A stretch of DNA of 64,000 nucleotides. It comes from Acanthosoma haemorrhoidale (lineage: Eukaryota > Arthropoda > Insecta > Hemiptera > Acanthosomatidae). Below are positions 22,040-37,100 of this stretch, piece after piece. Below the pieces are notes generated by a model. That model made no database searches, was not told where the DNA came from, and saw only the letters and a list, made by a program, of their open reading frames with translations. The position numbers and the translations under genes are program-made. The first letter of the stretch is position 1. Each line of letters starts with the position of its first letter. The stretch covers positions 77,417,104-77,481,103 of the forward strand of contig OV884014.1 in NCBI GenBank assembly GCA_930367205.1, in the 5' to 3' direction.

Positions 22040-22760
22040 TTGCCAAAATCGTATAGCATAGGAGGGCAAGAAAACTCACCAGCTTTCTCAATGCACTATC
22101 TGGGTAAAAAAATGGATAGGCATCTCCATTTCTCTACTCATTTTAGTAATAAAATAGAAAAACTACGACACAGGTCTTACTGGCTATCGCACTTGCCAAC
22201 TTCACCCAACCTGTCGCTTCGTCTAAAATTGATGATATATAAATGTGTCCTCCGGCCAGATCTGCTGTACGGTGCCCCGCTATTTACCCACTTGACTGAC
22301 AATACACCCCAATGTTGGAGACATTTCCAGAATGGGATCATGCTAAAGTGGTCCGACATACTTCTCTCGAGAGGTTAAAGAACGCTGACCTGCACCCGTT
22401 GCTTGGTGTGCCGTCGGTGGGTGAGTTCATCCGCCGGAGACACATCAAGTTTTTTGACTCGTTGCAGCACCTAACCAACGCAGTGTTTAACACTATGGCC
22501 CCACCACCCCTCCCGCATCGGTGGCAACAGACTGTTGGGGAAAAATTAGGTTAAGAATTAGTATGTAAGTTAGTTTTAAGTTTGATCAAAAAGGCCCATC
22601 ACCTTTATTAGTCAGTTTAGTCCAGTCACGTATAATTTGTGTCATTATACTTGTTTATTCATTACATAATTTTTATAAAATAACAAAACCTGTATATAAT
22701 GTAGCGATGCTACAGGAAATACAAAAATAATTTGTAAATAGATTCGCCTGAGGATCTATA
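22040..22760 (+). pseudogene. Non-LTR element, right of the Mag insertion (RT end and 3' UTR)
   Basis: Continues the reverse transcriptase from 17712 with a YLGKKMDRHLHFSTH block (equivalent of YLGVxLDxxLxW), then LKLMIYKCVLRPDLLYG. One frame change occurs near 22345, then DLHPLLGVPSVGEFIRRR. A stop near 22552 is followed by a 3' UTR with A-rich end at about 22730-22740. The endonuclease and ORF1 are absent because of 5' truncation. Confidence 0.72.
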
Positions 22761-25003
22761 ATTATCAGTAAATTTAAAGGGGCTATGAAAGAAAAAAAAA
22801 TTACTTACTTCTCTACTTTCTCAATCACATTAGTGTGAAACCGGTGGGTGGTTACAATATTTTACTACTAACTGAGGTACAAAAGTGGGTGGTAGGTAGG
22901 TATAAAAATGTTGACTACCCCTGGTTTAGACTTCAAAAAATGGCAAGTCAAGATGGAAAAAAATGTGTACAGATAGAACAGCTTTCTTCCAAAACGAGTT
23001 TAAAGGAAAATTACGGCTCATAGTAGATAAAGCAAAGGCTGGTTTTGGTTCAAGCAATGAAGTAATGCCGCTGGAAGGTTTTTTGAAAAAGCTGCTTTAA
23101 GCGCCTCTATTACTGATATTAACGTTGACTTGATTTCAAAGTTATTAATAATACTGGTATTGTCTGTGGAAAATAAATAAATTTAAATAAGTTCAAAATA
23201 CTAATTAACAAAAAAATGATACGTATTAAAAAAAATTATGACTGGAGACTAATTAAATTAGAAAACCATGGTTCGAATAGAGTAGCAAGCGCCAGTAGAG
23301 AGAGAGAGAGAGAGAGAGCTATGTTCATTTAGAATGCTAAAAAAGGCCGCCTTTTATAGGTAAGTAAGGAGCTTTCTGTGTTAGGCCAGTTTGTTCCGAC
23401 CAATCAGTTCTAACTACGTCAATGTTCTGTAACCTAGCACAGTCTATCTCTCTGAAGCAAGTGATTTATTGACGAAAAAAAAAGCAGGGGTTTTCAGGTA
23501 CGTGAAGAGGGTAGCTTATTCTACCTAGAAGCGGCGAAATAGCCGCAACACTGGTTTTGAAAAAAAAAACGAAACAAATCATAAAGCCTGTTGTAATATG
23601 GCGATAACAACCTGTATTTGTGGAGAACACAAATTGAGGTCTGGCTACCAAAGCATATGGGGACGTGGATAAAACACACTATGGGAATCCGGAACCGTTT
23701 AATTGTCCAAGTAGAAAAGAGACACCATTCATCAAGAAATATAAACTATTATCGGAAGGAGTGTACAAAAGTATAGGCGAAAATCTCCCTGTTCAATTGA
23801 AAATAGCAGATATGCCTTATTCTAAATTTTTTGAGGCATTAGAAGTTTGAGAAAACAAGAGAAAAATTATATCAGTCAACTCATCAAATTTATGGACCTT
23901 TAATCCAAATTTAAATCATCACTCTTCTTTAATTTTCTACGAGCTATTTTGTCAAATTAGTGTTGACGTTCTAACATGTTTTATGAGTGTTGTAATAATC
24001 CAACCATATATTTCCAGCGTCCTTAGCTCCCAGATCAAAAAATTTGATATTTTATATATTTCCTTCAATAAAGTTAATAAGTAATTATTCCCCCATCCTC
24101 GTTTCAAAGGAACACCATTTCTCTCATCCAGTTCCTGCAATCCAGAATCCTCCGCAAGATAGATAGATCTTCTTTATCAACAACATTCAAGCTCTAGCCA
24201 CCTCCCGCTAACATACTTCCATCCCACCTTACAGGAGATCCTAATTAGCACATAATGCTCTATACTCCCATCTCATCCCTCCCAACACAGTGCGGTGCCC
24301 AATGCAGAGGTGGCCGCCAAACCAAACATTTCAATAAAGCTACTTAATGTATAAAATGGTTGACTTAATAAGTAATTTAAGCAAAATTGACGGAAAGGTA
24401 TCATGAAGGCTTCTCTCTCCAACAGGGGTAAGGCAATCTACCATTGATAGTGCAATTTATCCTATAGACTCCTATATCATTCCTGGCCTAGTATTGAAGC
24501 AATCTGAAAGCTTTAGGTGTAGTGGTGACATATGGATGTATTTCTAAACATTTATTTCTGAGATATCTTTCAGTTACAGGGGTGTGCAGAACAAACTTGA
24601 TGATCATCTATGAGTTACAGGGGTGAGCAGAACAAACTTGATGTTCTCGGATGGAACAGCAAGGTTTTAAGCTATTGGGCTCTGGATTTTGCAGTATGGA
24701 TGATAGACTAACAGAAATTATCAGAAAACATAATAAGTAGCGTGATGGAGTTCGAGCGGGTAGGAGTTCGATATAATCTTTAATATAATGCAAACCAATG
24801 ATGGTTTGGGCACTGTTTCCTGGATTTGTTAGCGTACACAGAAGCAAAGATGGCCGCCATGTTATGCTCAATGCCTTCATGAATAATTCTTTTAAAGTTT
24901 GAAATTTTAAACAGTTTATTGTAATTATTAATAAACCGTATCCTCATGGTCGTTGTAAATAAATAATAGAAATTTACTCTGGCTAAAAGAATTTATTCGT
25001 TAA
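22761..25003. other. Region upstream of paralogue B, low information
   Basis: Contains a (GA)11 run at 23297-23318 within an R1 end (23275-23548). A 61-residue plus frame at 23665-23850 (MDKTHYGNPEPFNCP...) matches nothing I know. Two adjacent copies of GAGTTACAGGGGTG(T/A)GCAGAACAAACTTGATG occur at about 24573-24642. No other gene is recognised. The promoter of paralogue B must lie in its last few hundred bases, but I see no clear TATA box. Confidence 0.4.
23275..23548 (+). repeat. Repeat family R1, 3' end copy
   Basis: Carries the R1 order CCATGGTTCGAATAGAGTAGCAAGCGCCAG, a (GA)n tract, a TTTTATAGGTAAG block where other copies have TTATATAGGCAGG, GATTTATTGA, GTGAAGAGGGTAGCTT and the terminal GCCGCAACA. 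The 5' half is missing. Confidence 0.6.
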
Positions 25004-25120
25004 ACCTCAGGTTATTGTTACAAACTGCCAGTTACCTCTCCTGGGGGTTATCGTTGCAGTGGTGATTCTCAAGCTGTTCTGTGGAAGAGTATTAGTCTTA
25101 TAATAACTATTGGTTTAAAT

Positions 25121-25189
25121 ATGTTAACCAACCTAGGTTATGTTTTAACTGACGATATTGTTGTGAATTACAAAAGTAAAGACCGAGAT
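25121..25189 (+). CDS. Paralogue B exon 1
   Basis: 23 residues, ending LTDDIVVNYKSKDRD, then GTAAGT in phase 0. It corresponds to the Apollo N-terminal strand with the motif 1 Asp, here Asn (VVNYKS). The frame stays open upstream to 25004 without another ATG. Confidence 0.72.
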
Positions 25190-28100
25190 GTAAGTAAGAC
25201 CTTTTTCACTTGTTTACAAAGCATAACCTTGATATGTAACTTCTCTTTCTTTCATTTTCACTACTTACTAAAAAAATAAATACATTTATCGTTAATATTC
25301 GACCCTTTTTTCTTAAGAAAAGTGCCATGACAACAACTTCCTTAAAAAAATTGTGTTCAATCCTTAACTTAATTATCACTATTCATCATATGCAAGATTT
25401 GTGTGGTGTTAGAATGATCCATATAGATAAATATATATTACATTGGTTAAATTGTAGTTTTTTACTAGCCTTATATGACCGTAAACATATTGGATAGTGT
25501 CATATGAACTCTTATAGTTCACTTCTCACTGTGTTATCTCTTACACCACATTTATACCATTAACATAACTTGACACACTTTGACAATTTGTAAATGGCCT
25601 ATAAATATAATTTTTATCAACTATTATCATTCAAACTTTATTGATGTTAACATATATATTGACGATAGTTTGCCAGAAAAACTTTAATACAAATTTTATC
25701 AATACTTATGATGGATTATATATTTAGGTTTGACATACTTATTTACTTAAGATAGTCATTTTACAGTAGATTTTTTTCTATCTACAGTGTTTTAATATCA
25801 TTTCTTAGTATTTTCTATTGGTTTTGAATTTAATTATAATAATATATTATTAAACATCTATTAAGTTGCTTTGTGTGTTTATTAGCTTGAGATTATTGAT
25901 AACAAGAATTTACAGGAAGTATTATTTATAACTGTTTTTTTATTTTGTGATTTGTAGTATAGTGTTTCAAATTCAATTTTCAACTGTTTTCCTATTTTAT
26001 TATTAATTCCATTGTCGACATCTTTCCCAGTACCAATTAGAAAGAATTTTATGTTTGTCAATTTAATTTTTTTAGTCAGTTATTTAGTATGTATGTTGTT
26101 TAATCTTAATTATGAATTGCTGCAATGTTTACTCAAGTGAAATGTTCTTAGTGGCCTTTTTTATTAGATACAATCATAAAAACATTAAATAGGAAAAATA
26201 TTAAATCACACTCATAACCGCTTAACCTCCATCACTCTATTTACTGTTTCCTGTTAGTATTTCTTAAGCTATCTTCTATATAGCACAAGCCACAGCCCAT
26301 TCATTTAAAACCTTGTTATTCCGTCCAAGATCATTAAGTTGATTGTTGTTGAAAGGCTTAATTAAATTAAAGATATATGAGTGTATGGATGTTTTAGTGG
26401 AAGGGTTTAGTCTTAGCTTTATAAAAGAAACTTGTTAGATTTTTTCATATTTATTTCAAAATACTCTGTATGTTGGCATCACTGGATAATATGACTTAAT
26501 GTAAAGATGGAAACAAAATGTCAGCTCTTTAGGATGATACTTACCAGAGGATCCAACGAGTGCCTTCCCAAAATACTTACTTAGTATTGGCCAAATGAAG
26601 CTGCCCTTAGTCGGCTCAACTGCTGCCAGCCATATTTCTCTTTCACCCACATATTGGAAATTTATTCCTCTCCATTGCAGATCTTGACATACATAGTTTT
26701 TTCTTCATCCCTTAGGTCTTCCTAAGGTTCCATATTGGACCACTGATGTACTTTAGGATATGTACAGACCTTGCAAAATCCAATATCTGGAATCAGGAAA
26801 AGATGTAGAAAACTGGTCACCACAAGATACAGTGGAAGAGAAATATGTGCCTTAAAGATACTGACATCATCATCATCCGAAATTTGAAGAACAAAACTGT
26901 TGGAGGTGATGAAATTTCTGGAGAGCTGCTGACAGCGGGCACTTAGTTAGTAGCACTGAGTTAGTGAAGTAGCCATTCACTAAGCCCTCCACCTGGACAA
27001 ACAAGTGAATGTGTTTCTTCCTGGCTGATGCAGACATGTTTTTTTTTTTTTATGTATCCTTGAGTTATCTACTCCTTCATAATAGACCTGCTAACATGAT
27101 GCATATGTGCTGCCATTGTTCATTCCTCACCACCGTAAAAGTTATGCTTTGGTATTAGCACATACTGCACTGAAAAGCCTATAGTCACCGTCATGAAATT
27201 AGGCACTTGGGATGAAGAGGCTACTTAGCGTCTTTTTGCAACATATGGGCGGGGGGAGGGACTGTGAACCGACGCTCCTCGATACAGCTGGCAGTAGGGC
27301 ATCTCCATTGTTGCTAACTCTCTCTCTCTCTCCCCCACTATCACGGTGGGGGTCTTCACCTTTGCCCTCTCAGTTCCCTACAACCTTCTAATCATACTAC
27401 ACCTAATTCATTCAATTCCTGGAAAAAAAAAAGGAATCCGTTTTGAGGAATCCAATTTAACACAACGAGAATTAATGAGCCTCATTGAAAATCCAATAGG
27501 TGGAATCAGAAAAAGATGTAGAAAACTGGTCATCATAAGATACAGTGGAAGAGAAGTAAGTGCCTTAAAGATACTGACATCATCATCGAAATTTGAAGAA
27601 CAAAACTGGTGGAGGTGATGAGATTTCTGAGGAGCTGCTGACAGCGGGTACTGAGTTAGTGAAGTAGCCACTGTCAGCCATTCGCTAACTGTCACCTGGA
27701 CAAACAAGTGAATGTGTTTCTTTCTGGCTGATCCAAACCTGTTTTTTTTTATGTATCCTTCTTGAGTTAATTCTACTCCTTTATATCAGACTTGCTAACA
27801 TGATGCATATATGCTGCCATTGCTCATTCCTCACCACTGTAAAAGTTATGCTTTGCTATTAGCATGTACCGCACTGACAAGCCTATAGTCACCATCATGA
27901 AATTAGACACTTGGGATGAAGAGGTTACTTCGTGTGTTGTTGCCACATAAGGGCGGGGAGAGAGACTGTGTACTGACACTCCTCTATAGAGATTGCAGTC
28001 TTGCATCTCCAACATTGCCAACTCAGAGAGTTGGGAGACCCTCACTCTTACATGTTATTGTCTTTGCCCTCCCTACCACCATCTAATCACGCTACACCTC

Positions 28101-31100
28101 CTTATCATTGCCAGTACATACATACATCATACCCACTTAAACTAATTTGGGCTTTAATCAAGAGGGAGGTTGGTATAAAAAGTAAGCACCTTTAAAATTG
28201 TGGATGTATAGGAAATTACTAATGGGGCCATAGAAAATATAACTCCAGAGAAATGGGAAAATTACACAAGTCATTCCAAGAAGCTACTAGAAGAAGATAT
28301 TATGAGAGCATTAAGAAGATATGAAATGATGGAACAATTTATTGTTTGTTTGTCTTCAGATTAGGATTCTTCAGAAGTATAAGAGGTGAATGAATCACAC
28401 CACTCAGATGAAGACTAAAATTGTAAATTCACCAAACCTGTTGTTTAATCAATTATATAAAATGACATAATTAAATTATTTTCTGTATGATTTCAATTTT
28501 TCAACTAAATTTGTTACAATGAAATGTTCTTTATTGAATAAAAAAAATGATTTCATTAAAATTAATGTAATTTTTTAGCATTAACCAAAGGGCTATGGGC
28601 TATATTGGACTCTTATGATATAAATGATAATTTGGAATAACCGGTGTTGAATATAATTTCATTATTATAACTCAGATTTCTTTAGTTAATTACAATAAAT
28701 TTGGTAATTTACCTTTCCTATCCATTGCGGTTATTATTGGCCATTTATCAACTTTTTTTTTTTTACATTTCAAAAGCTCAATTCATTATTGCAAATAGGG
28801 TGGTTGCGTCCAAACAATTCTATGCATCCTAATTTACTTAACAATTTTTTTTCACCTAGTTATCTAACATCGGTTTAACAATAATGTGCTATAGCAATGT
28901 AATATTAAACAATAACCGATCAATAATTTGCTTATTGCTTAATGATTAACATTATCAAAGGAAAGGGCTCAAGTGGATGGAAGAGAAGTAGTGCACAGAG
29001 CGGCAACATGGCTTGTCATGTATCTAATCTCGGGGTCTCATGCTTTTAATTTCATGACGGCAACTATAGTTTCAGGTTTCCAGAAGCAGACCAGGCCCCT
29101 TTTCTCTATGTTCGCCAACCAATACTTTTCAGAAATGAGTTACTTGTCTCAGAAGCTATGAGCGGAGGATTTGGTAGGATGGTGTAATGAAAATAAATCC
29201 ACTATGAGAGGAACAGACATGATATAAGGTGATTCTACAGCTTGTCCCATTAACATTGTCCAGGTGGGTTCAGAACAGAACATTTGGATTGATGGACCTA
29301 GGATTCATGGGAAGTTCAATAAATGCCAAAGGGGGGTGATTGGAGCTCTGGTACAAACTTCATTATGGCTGCCTGCCAACATCTAAAATTAGATAATTCT
29401 TTGCTCACTTGTGAAGAAGCATCAGCACATTTAAAAAGGTAGACTACAATCAGACCTGTTGAGAAAGACAGATAATCGAAAAGTGAATCTTGAATGTGAA
29501 AGGTTATGTAGAAGCTTGGGAGATCTTGCTTGCTACACTATCAACTGCTTCTCCAGATATGTGTAAGTGGAACCCGACTACATGAGGGTGAGTCACAGAT
29601 ACTCGAGACATAATTGAAGAAACTGGCCATTGCCAGGTTTCCTATGGTCATGTATTTACAGCAGGTAATGAGGCCTCTGCCGTTACAATGAGGAGGATTA
29701 TAAGGCTGTGTGGAGCTGGTAAATGACTGTGTTAGAGAATTAGTGAGTGATAGATAGAGTGATTGAATAAGTTTTGATGAAACTTCAGGTCAGACAGTAT
29801 TAGATCTAAGATGTAAGATATATTCAGATCATTATTAAGACATATGGCATTTATGACTGATAATGGGCATTAATTATAGTACTAATGATTTTTTTTTAAA
29901 GGATTCGGTTGATGTTGGACTGTTTTACTGTGTCCCATAACTCTAGTATGTTTTTCCAGATTGTATTTTATAGAAAGATGGTTTATCCTTTGGAATAATC
30001 CATAGTTATCGAAAGCATCTGTTTAATTATTTTCTTTTAAGCTTTGTATGTTGGTTCCATGTTATTTTTTTGACAAGAAACCTTTATATAGTACTGTTTT
30101 GAAACAGGAAGAGGGATAGAGCTATAAAGAACGAATGGTCACAACCTGCAACAGAGGGTAAATGTTATATGAGTGAAATTCCTTCATTGACTTAAATCAG
30201 GCATTGATTGCACTGATGTTCAATTTGTTTCTCTTAAATGAACACAGCCCAGAACCCATCATCACAACCGAGTAGGTGTAAAAGAGGGTAGTATTCTACA
30301 ATCTTTTTGATTATATTTCAAAGGATATGGTCTTCAGTGGACAGGGAAGGGAGATAGGAATTAAAGGTTATGAGATGGCATTTCAGGATTTGGATAGGAT
30401 TACAGAACTGCTATGTTATTAATGCTTCTTGTAGTCAGAAAGGACTCAGGTTTAGAAAAGGGTCAGTAGTAAATATATTTTGAGCTTGTAATATAAGCTA
30501 GCATGCCAAAACTTGTGCTTTATCCAGAAAGGAACCTGAGCAATAATTTGAATTACAATTGAATAGTTGAATGTTACCAAATTGGTGAGAAGGAAAAAAG
30601 TTTTTATATTCAAGTATTCCTTTAAGAGAAGATTTTTGAGAGGATGGGCAGCAAGCAAATTAGATAACAAGATGAGGAGTCATTGGGTAGTTTACCCGGC
30701 CCCGGCTCTGGGTAAAGAACAATAACAGACTTGTTTCCAAAGGAGATGAAAATTGTTGTTTGGATGTTAAAGAATGGTAAAGAAGATCGTAGCTTTAGGT
30801 GGAAGTTTTCTAGAATACGAGGAGTAGGGATGTTAATTCTTTCAAAAGGTATTTAACTTCAGATGGGTATACTGTGTTTGGTCGAAATGAGATACTATCT
30901 AATAAATCAAGTAGTCAAGTCTTTAACAGTTGCATTAGGGTAGGGTATTGAAGACTAGGCTGAGACTTGAAAGTAAAGAAAATATGTTATATTTATTCTT
31001 TAGCGGTTTAGCAGTACGGTCTCTGAAATACAGCCCAGATCCCATCATCACAACTGAGTAGGTGTAAAACAGGGCACTATTCTATTTTTAGATATATTTC

Positions 31101-34100
31101 AAAGGAAATGGTCTTCAGTGGACAGGGAAGGGAGATAGGAATTTAAGGACTCTGACTGTAAGAATGCCAAATGCTGTTTTTCTAGTCTGCAGTTATGATT
31201 GTGGTGATCAACAGGATGTTTGTTTCTTTGTGCTGTGTTCTCATACAACATTTGTATTAGATCTTTAAAATGGTAAGGATTATTCAATGACAGCAGAGTG
31301 ACTAATTTAAAAAGAATTCTCAGTATGGTATCTATACTAATAGAAAGTATAGTATCATGTTGGTCTCTCGATTGCATCCCTCATTAATCGCTTAGCTGTT
31401 TTGTTTTTTACTAAAACATCTTTTGACATTTAATAGCACTTGATAATGATTGTTAGCACAGTCGTAATAGTTTGCTCTTCATGATCTCTTGGTGCATATG
31501 ATCCAGGTGGCAAAAGATAAAGGAACTGCATCCCTGATGTGTTCTGAAAATCAATAGGCACCTGTATTCCCACTTTTCACCTAGATTTCTAGTTTCCCCA
31601 GCCATCCTTTTTTGATCAATTTCTTCAAGTCTTCTCAGTCCTTTTCTTTCTCTGTTACAGTATGTATCTATATCTGAGTTTTTGAAATGAATTATAGTGC
31701 CTAATAAGATTCTACTCTTTTAGTGCTATGTAGTGTGAAAGTAATACCATAGGTACCTTTAAGAACTCCTTATCCCTGCTTGTTGCCCTTTTACTAGTGA
31801 AATTAGCAAGCGGAAATACAAAAAGGACAATGAAACGAGATGGGAGAGGACAGTGGAAGATGGTTGAAGCCAAAGATATGCAGCCTGTGCATTGGGTTTT
31901 TCTGGAACTACTGTTTGGAGAGCAATACACATTACTGTGAGACAGGTTTGTGTAATCACAGAACTGGATCAGGTCGGCAGTTAAAACGGTAGTTTCAGGA
32001 AACCCAATGTACAGGCAGCATATCTTTGGTGTCTGTAAGCCAATTATGAAATAATTATTTAAAGTTATAGTACAAAATACTTCTTAGGGTTACATACATA
32101 TACTCCTCATAATCTACACTAATAAGCAATGGGGAAAAATAGCTAGGCAAGTGATCCTAGGATCAACTAGCAGTGATGAACCTATGGAGGGAGGGGGCAG
32201 TCTGCCAAGAGTGGCATTTTTTTCTTCCTTAAATTATATAAAAATAAATAATATAATAATGTTGTAATAAACACAATCGATCATTATAATAAGTAGTAAT
32301 TTAACAGAAATGCGTACTGAACCCGTCAGCCCGACTCGAAGTCTACATTTTTATGGTTTATTGCTGAAAACATTTAATATTAATTAAAAAAAAATTGAAA
32401 GCCAAAATAATTCTATTGGGAAGCAAATATTTTTATTTTTCTAAGTGTGTCAATTTTTTTGTGGGGCAGTGTTGTTCATTTTTAAACAAAGTTCTCTGTC
32501 TCGAAATAAGGTGATACGGTGAATTGTCAGAAAGAAGATGTTAGCTCGCAGTAATTTCTAATTTTTTTAGTTGCAAATATTTTTCTTTGGTTTTGGATGA
32601 AAGTTGTGACAACAAATCATCTGCTAAGATGTGTGTTTTAAGTTTGTATGGCCAACGAAAATCTTAAAACATCTAAAGTACTCCTTGACCTCCGTCAACT
32701 GTAAACAATGACTAGAAGCAGATATGTTTGAAGAGCTAAAAATTTCTGTAGTGGGAAAAAAAACTTGGACTTGAAAAAATTAAACAGCATTTGCTCTGAT
32801 GTTGCTCCTGCAATAGTCGGAAAACAAGGGTTGTATTGTACTATTATCTTTTGTCCAAAGGCCAGGGGTCAACTATTTCAACAAAAGATGGGCTCATGAC
32901 CTATGACATCGCTAGAAATTCCGGGAAACATTAAAAAAAGACATCGAGGAACATAAAGAACTAGTTCTCCATTGTGATGTTCGTTGGCTCACAAGAGAAA
33001 ACAGTATTTTGAAAGGTCCTGGAAACTAAGCGATGATGTCTCAACTTATCTAAAAGAAAATGAAGAACTTCCTCACTTCTCTCCCCTCCTTGAAGACTAT
33101 GATGAATGAATGTATTACCTGCTAAATTATAAACTGTTCCCCAAAAAAACTTTGGCATTGAAAAAAGGAAACATTTCAGGATATAAACTGTCGAAAGAAC
33201 ACTACTTTTTGTAGCAATACTAGTGTGGATTACAAACTTCATATGTAAAACAAATAAAAATAATAATAAATAAATTAAATTAATTGTTCAGCTGACTCCA
33301 CTGAAAGTCTTCACAGACCATGTATGTAATTGTTCAAGTTATATATTTTTCTAAGTTAGTTAAGTTTAATTCAATTGTATATTATCCTATAAAGAAATAA
33401 TCATGCATTAAAGGCTTTCAATAAAAGAAAATTATTTAAAAATCACATCTTTGTTTCATCTCTGGTTAATCTTTTATACGACCTACCCCATGGTCCTGCT
33501 GAGGTCGGATTAGCTAGGTTCTACTGTATTTTATTTGTTTAGCATCCTCTTTGTGCAATTTATATTGTTTATGTAGCTGATTGCTTAATTTATTTTTCAG
33601 GATTGTTTACATTTCCTCACACATATTGATTCCTCGAGCAAAAATTTAGAAAATTATATTTCACCTACAGCTAAAAGAATTTACACTTCATATTACAATG
33701 CATGGTTTTTGAAGCAACATTTTAAGGTAAGTGTACCTATTTTTCAGATTTGTCATTTTCACTGCCAGTGAAGTATATATACTTTTTTTTACCAATTGAT
33801 TACTTACCCTTAATTATGTTGTATGGAGTTGAATATATTTTTCATGTCTTTGTATAATCTAACTGAACCTCCATATAATATAAAATTTCATGTATATAAG
33901 TTGATCGTGATATATAAGGTGATGATGAAAATGTTAGACCAGTTATCATATTAGTAATTATATTTAACATCAGCCCAGAACAACTCATAATTACTGAAAT
34001 AGCCGATTCAAGAACACAGTTTAATTATTAAGCACTCTGGTGGTTAGTGATAAAACTTGAAAATGATTAAATGATCGCAAGCACTCTTGTTAAAATGCTT

Positions 34101-37100
34101 AAAATTTAGATTTAGTAGATCCATCTGAAACCCACTAAAGTTTCGCAAAAATAATTGTTCAATCCTATAAGGCTTAAATTTGTTTTAATTACTGAAAAAG
34201 ATAACTGGCTTCAAAAACTGAATAGGTATGAATGAAACTTTCGGTCCCAATATTAATTTATCGATTTGTTTTTTCTACTAAAAAAAAGTTTCAGCAGCTA
34301 TATTTTTTGTAACTTGACAGGTTGATGTAGCAAACTGCTTACCTATGTATATGAAAACTATAATCATTTGTGATAGATTTCATGTAAATAGCTATTATAA
34401 TGATTTTATATGACCGTGACGACAGTAAGTTATGCTTAGACAATTTTATTTGATGTATTAATGGACATTATTTTTCCTTTTTATTTTATTTTAACTGCTT
34501 GATTATTATTATATTATTATTTTTATACATTTATTTTAGGACTTCTTCAATGACTAATTGGTCACTATATTCTTTTCCTTATTATTTTTTTTTTTATTAT
34601 TAAATATAAACTTTGTTCAAAAAGTAATGAGAATTATATAATTTCGCAGGCGTTATGTTATGATTTTGATGGTAAATACTTGTTTTTATCATGTTGGTAC
34701 ACATGTCTCTGTAATACGTGTTTTCAATGTTTACTTTTTCGTGGGAGTCGCTAAGGTTGCACGTGTTTTGGTGTTCTCGTCAATTTTTAGTTTTGAAAAA
34801 AATAGACCAAAAAGGACTTTATTAAATTTTGTCAAAAAAATGAAATAAAGTGCAGACAAATTTTTGAAATGTTGACAGTGGCTTTTGGTGAATCTACTAA
34901 AGCAAGAGTTTATGAGTGGTATGGACGTTTCAAAGAGGGCAGTGAAGATGATGATCGCACTGGGCGCCCAAACACTTCAATAAACGACTACAATATCTGA
35001 AGAAGTTAGGAAAATGATTCTGGACGATCGCAGAATTACTATTAGAGAGGTTGCTGATGAAGTTAATATCTCATTTGGAAGTGCCAAGCTATTTTTTCTG
35101 AAGTTTTGGGCATGAAACATGTGGCAGCAAAGTTTGTTCCAAAATTGTTGAATTTCGACAAAAAAAAACATCGCGTGGTTACCACCATAGAATTGCTAAA
35201 CAAAGTAACCAACAATCCAGACTTTGTTAAATGCATCATAACAGATGACAAAACTTGGATATGACGTGGAAACCAAGACGCAATATTCGCAATGGAAGTG
35301 CCCTGAAGAGCCAAGATCAAAAAAAATTCGACAAGTTCGATCAAAAGTGAACGTTCTTCTCACTGTTGTTTTCAATTTCAATGGCATAGTGCATCATGAG
35401 TTCCTGCCAGTAGGTCGTACGGTCAATGTGTATTACTTGGAAGTAATGCCCCGTTTACGTGAAGCGATAACGACCGGAATTGTGGAAAAGCAATTTTATA
35501 ACGCTCCCACTCACACCTCACTGATTGTTCATAATTTTTTAGCAAAAAATGACAGTTTTCTGCGCATGTGCTATCATTGTAACTAGCACCTGTCTATTTC
35601 AGCTCTTCATATTAACAACAATTGCAACAGTTCATAGACTCTTATTATGTTTTGGAACTCTCAACTGGCATACCACCACTTTAAAAGAAGAAACAGTTGA
35701 CGAATCTCCATTTTTCACGCCTAATAGCTTCGAAGTACTGAGAAATAGCCAACCTGATGACATGGAAGTTATCAAAACACCCACACAGCCCAAGCCGCAT
35801 GCTATATTTGTAAGAAATATTAGCAATTTCAAATTGTTATGCTCACAAATGAGTAAAATTGTAGGTACGGGAAAATATACGTGTCTCAATCGGTCTCGGG
35901 ATACAAAAACTTTGCTGGACACTCCCGATACTTATCGGGCCATTATTAAGTATTTGGAAGAAACTAAAGCCGACTTCCATACATACCAGTTAAAGCAGGA
36001 AAGATCGCTACAGGTAGTAATCAGAAATCTGCACCCGACCACACCAGCTGATAAAATTGAAGACCAACTCTCAGCTCTCGGATTCAAAGTTCGCCAAATA
36101 ACAAACGTTTTACGGGAGGACAGGCAACAAGATGAATCCATCAAAACGGCTTTACCATTATTCTTGGTAGATCTCGAGCAAACATCTGGCATGGAGAAAA
36201 TATACGACTTAACACACCTGTATTACACTAGAATACAGGTCGAAAAACCTTACCCCAAACGTGACATCGTCCAATGCCATAATTGCCAGGCATATGGGCA
36301 CACAAAATCGTACTACCACCACCCTCCCAGGTGTGTAAAGTGCAGTGGGAAGCACAAAATTGAATTAAGGCAAAAAGCCCTTAAATCGCCTTCTGTATGC
36401 ATGCTTTGCCAGCAAGGCCATCCGGCCAACTACAAGGGCTGCGAGGCTTATAAAATTCTGAAGTCCAGGAGCGAGCAACGTTGTCGGCCAGAAGAAGAGA
36501 AGCCAGCCACAGGTAGCTCAAGAAGCGCCCCTGCCAGAGACTTGAGGCCTTCAGTCTCTTTTGCTGATGTGGTTTGGAACAGAGAGCAGTCACAGACACT
36601 GACCACTACTCGTCCGCAAGTTCCTCTTCCCCAGCATTCTGTTCCATCGCCTCAACCAGCAAACCCAATCCCATCCTCAACCACACATCTCGCATATTCC
36701 TCCACCTTCAAGCTCTTCAGATTTCACTAGCCTTATTAACATCATTCCTTACAGAGTTCAGAACCCTAATTACCCCTCTCATTTCCCTTCTTACAAATCT
36801 TTTCTCCTACCTTATCCCCGTTAAACAAAATCCGTAAGTGGATCCTTCTGACTCCTTATCCATTCTCCTTTGGAATGCGAATGGTGTTCGCACCCACACT
36901 AACGAACTGACAGCACTACTCCACAACAAGAACATCGACGTAGCTCTTAGTACTGAAACAACAAGACTTACGAGTAAACGACCATTTACCGTTCGACAGT
37001 ACCAGACTTATTGAACTGATCACCCAGATGGAAGAGCTCATGCAGGTACTGCTGACATTCTCCACTACTCCATTTCCCATAACATAGTTCCTTTGGTATC

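Larger units (their letters stand above)
25190..33600 (+). other. Paralogue B intron 1
   Basis: 8.4-kb intron. 25190-26700 is AT-rich with nothing recognised. It then holds a tandem duplication (26778-28030), Tc1/IS630-type and pogo-like transposase scraps (28085-29161), RT-like direct repeats (30241-31148), a foldback (31870-32029), a hAT relic (32580-33140) and a pogo-like end (33476-33533) 70 bp before exon 2. 29162-30240, 31149-31869 and 32030-32579 hold nothing I can name. Confidence 0.55.
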
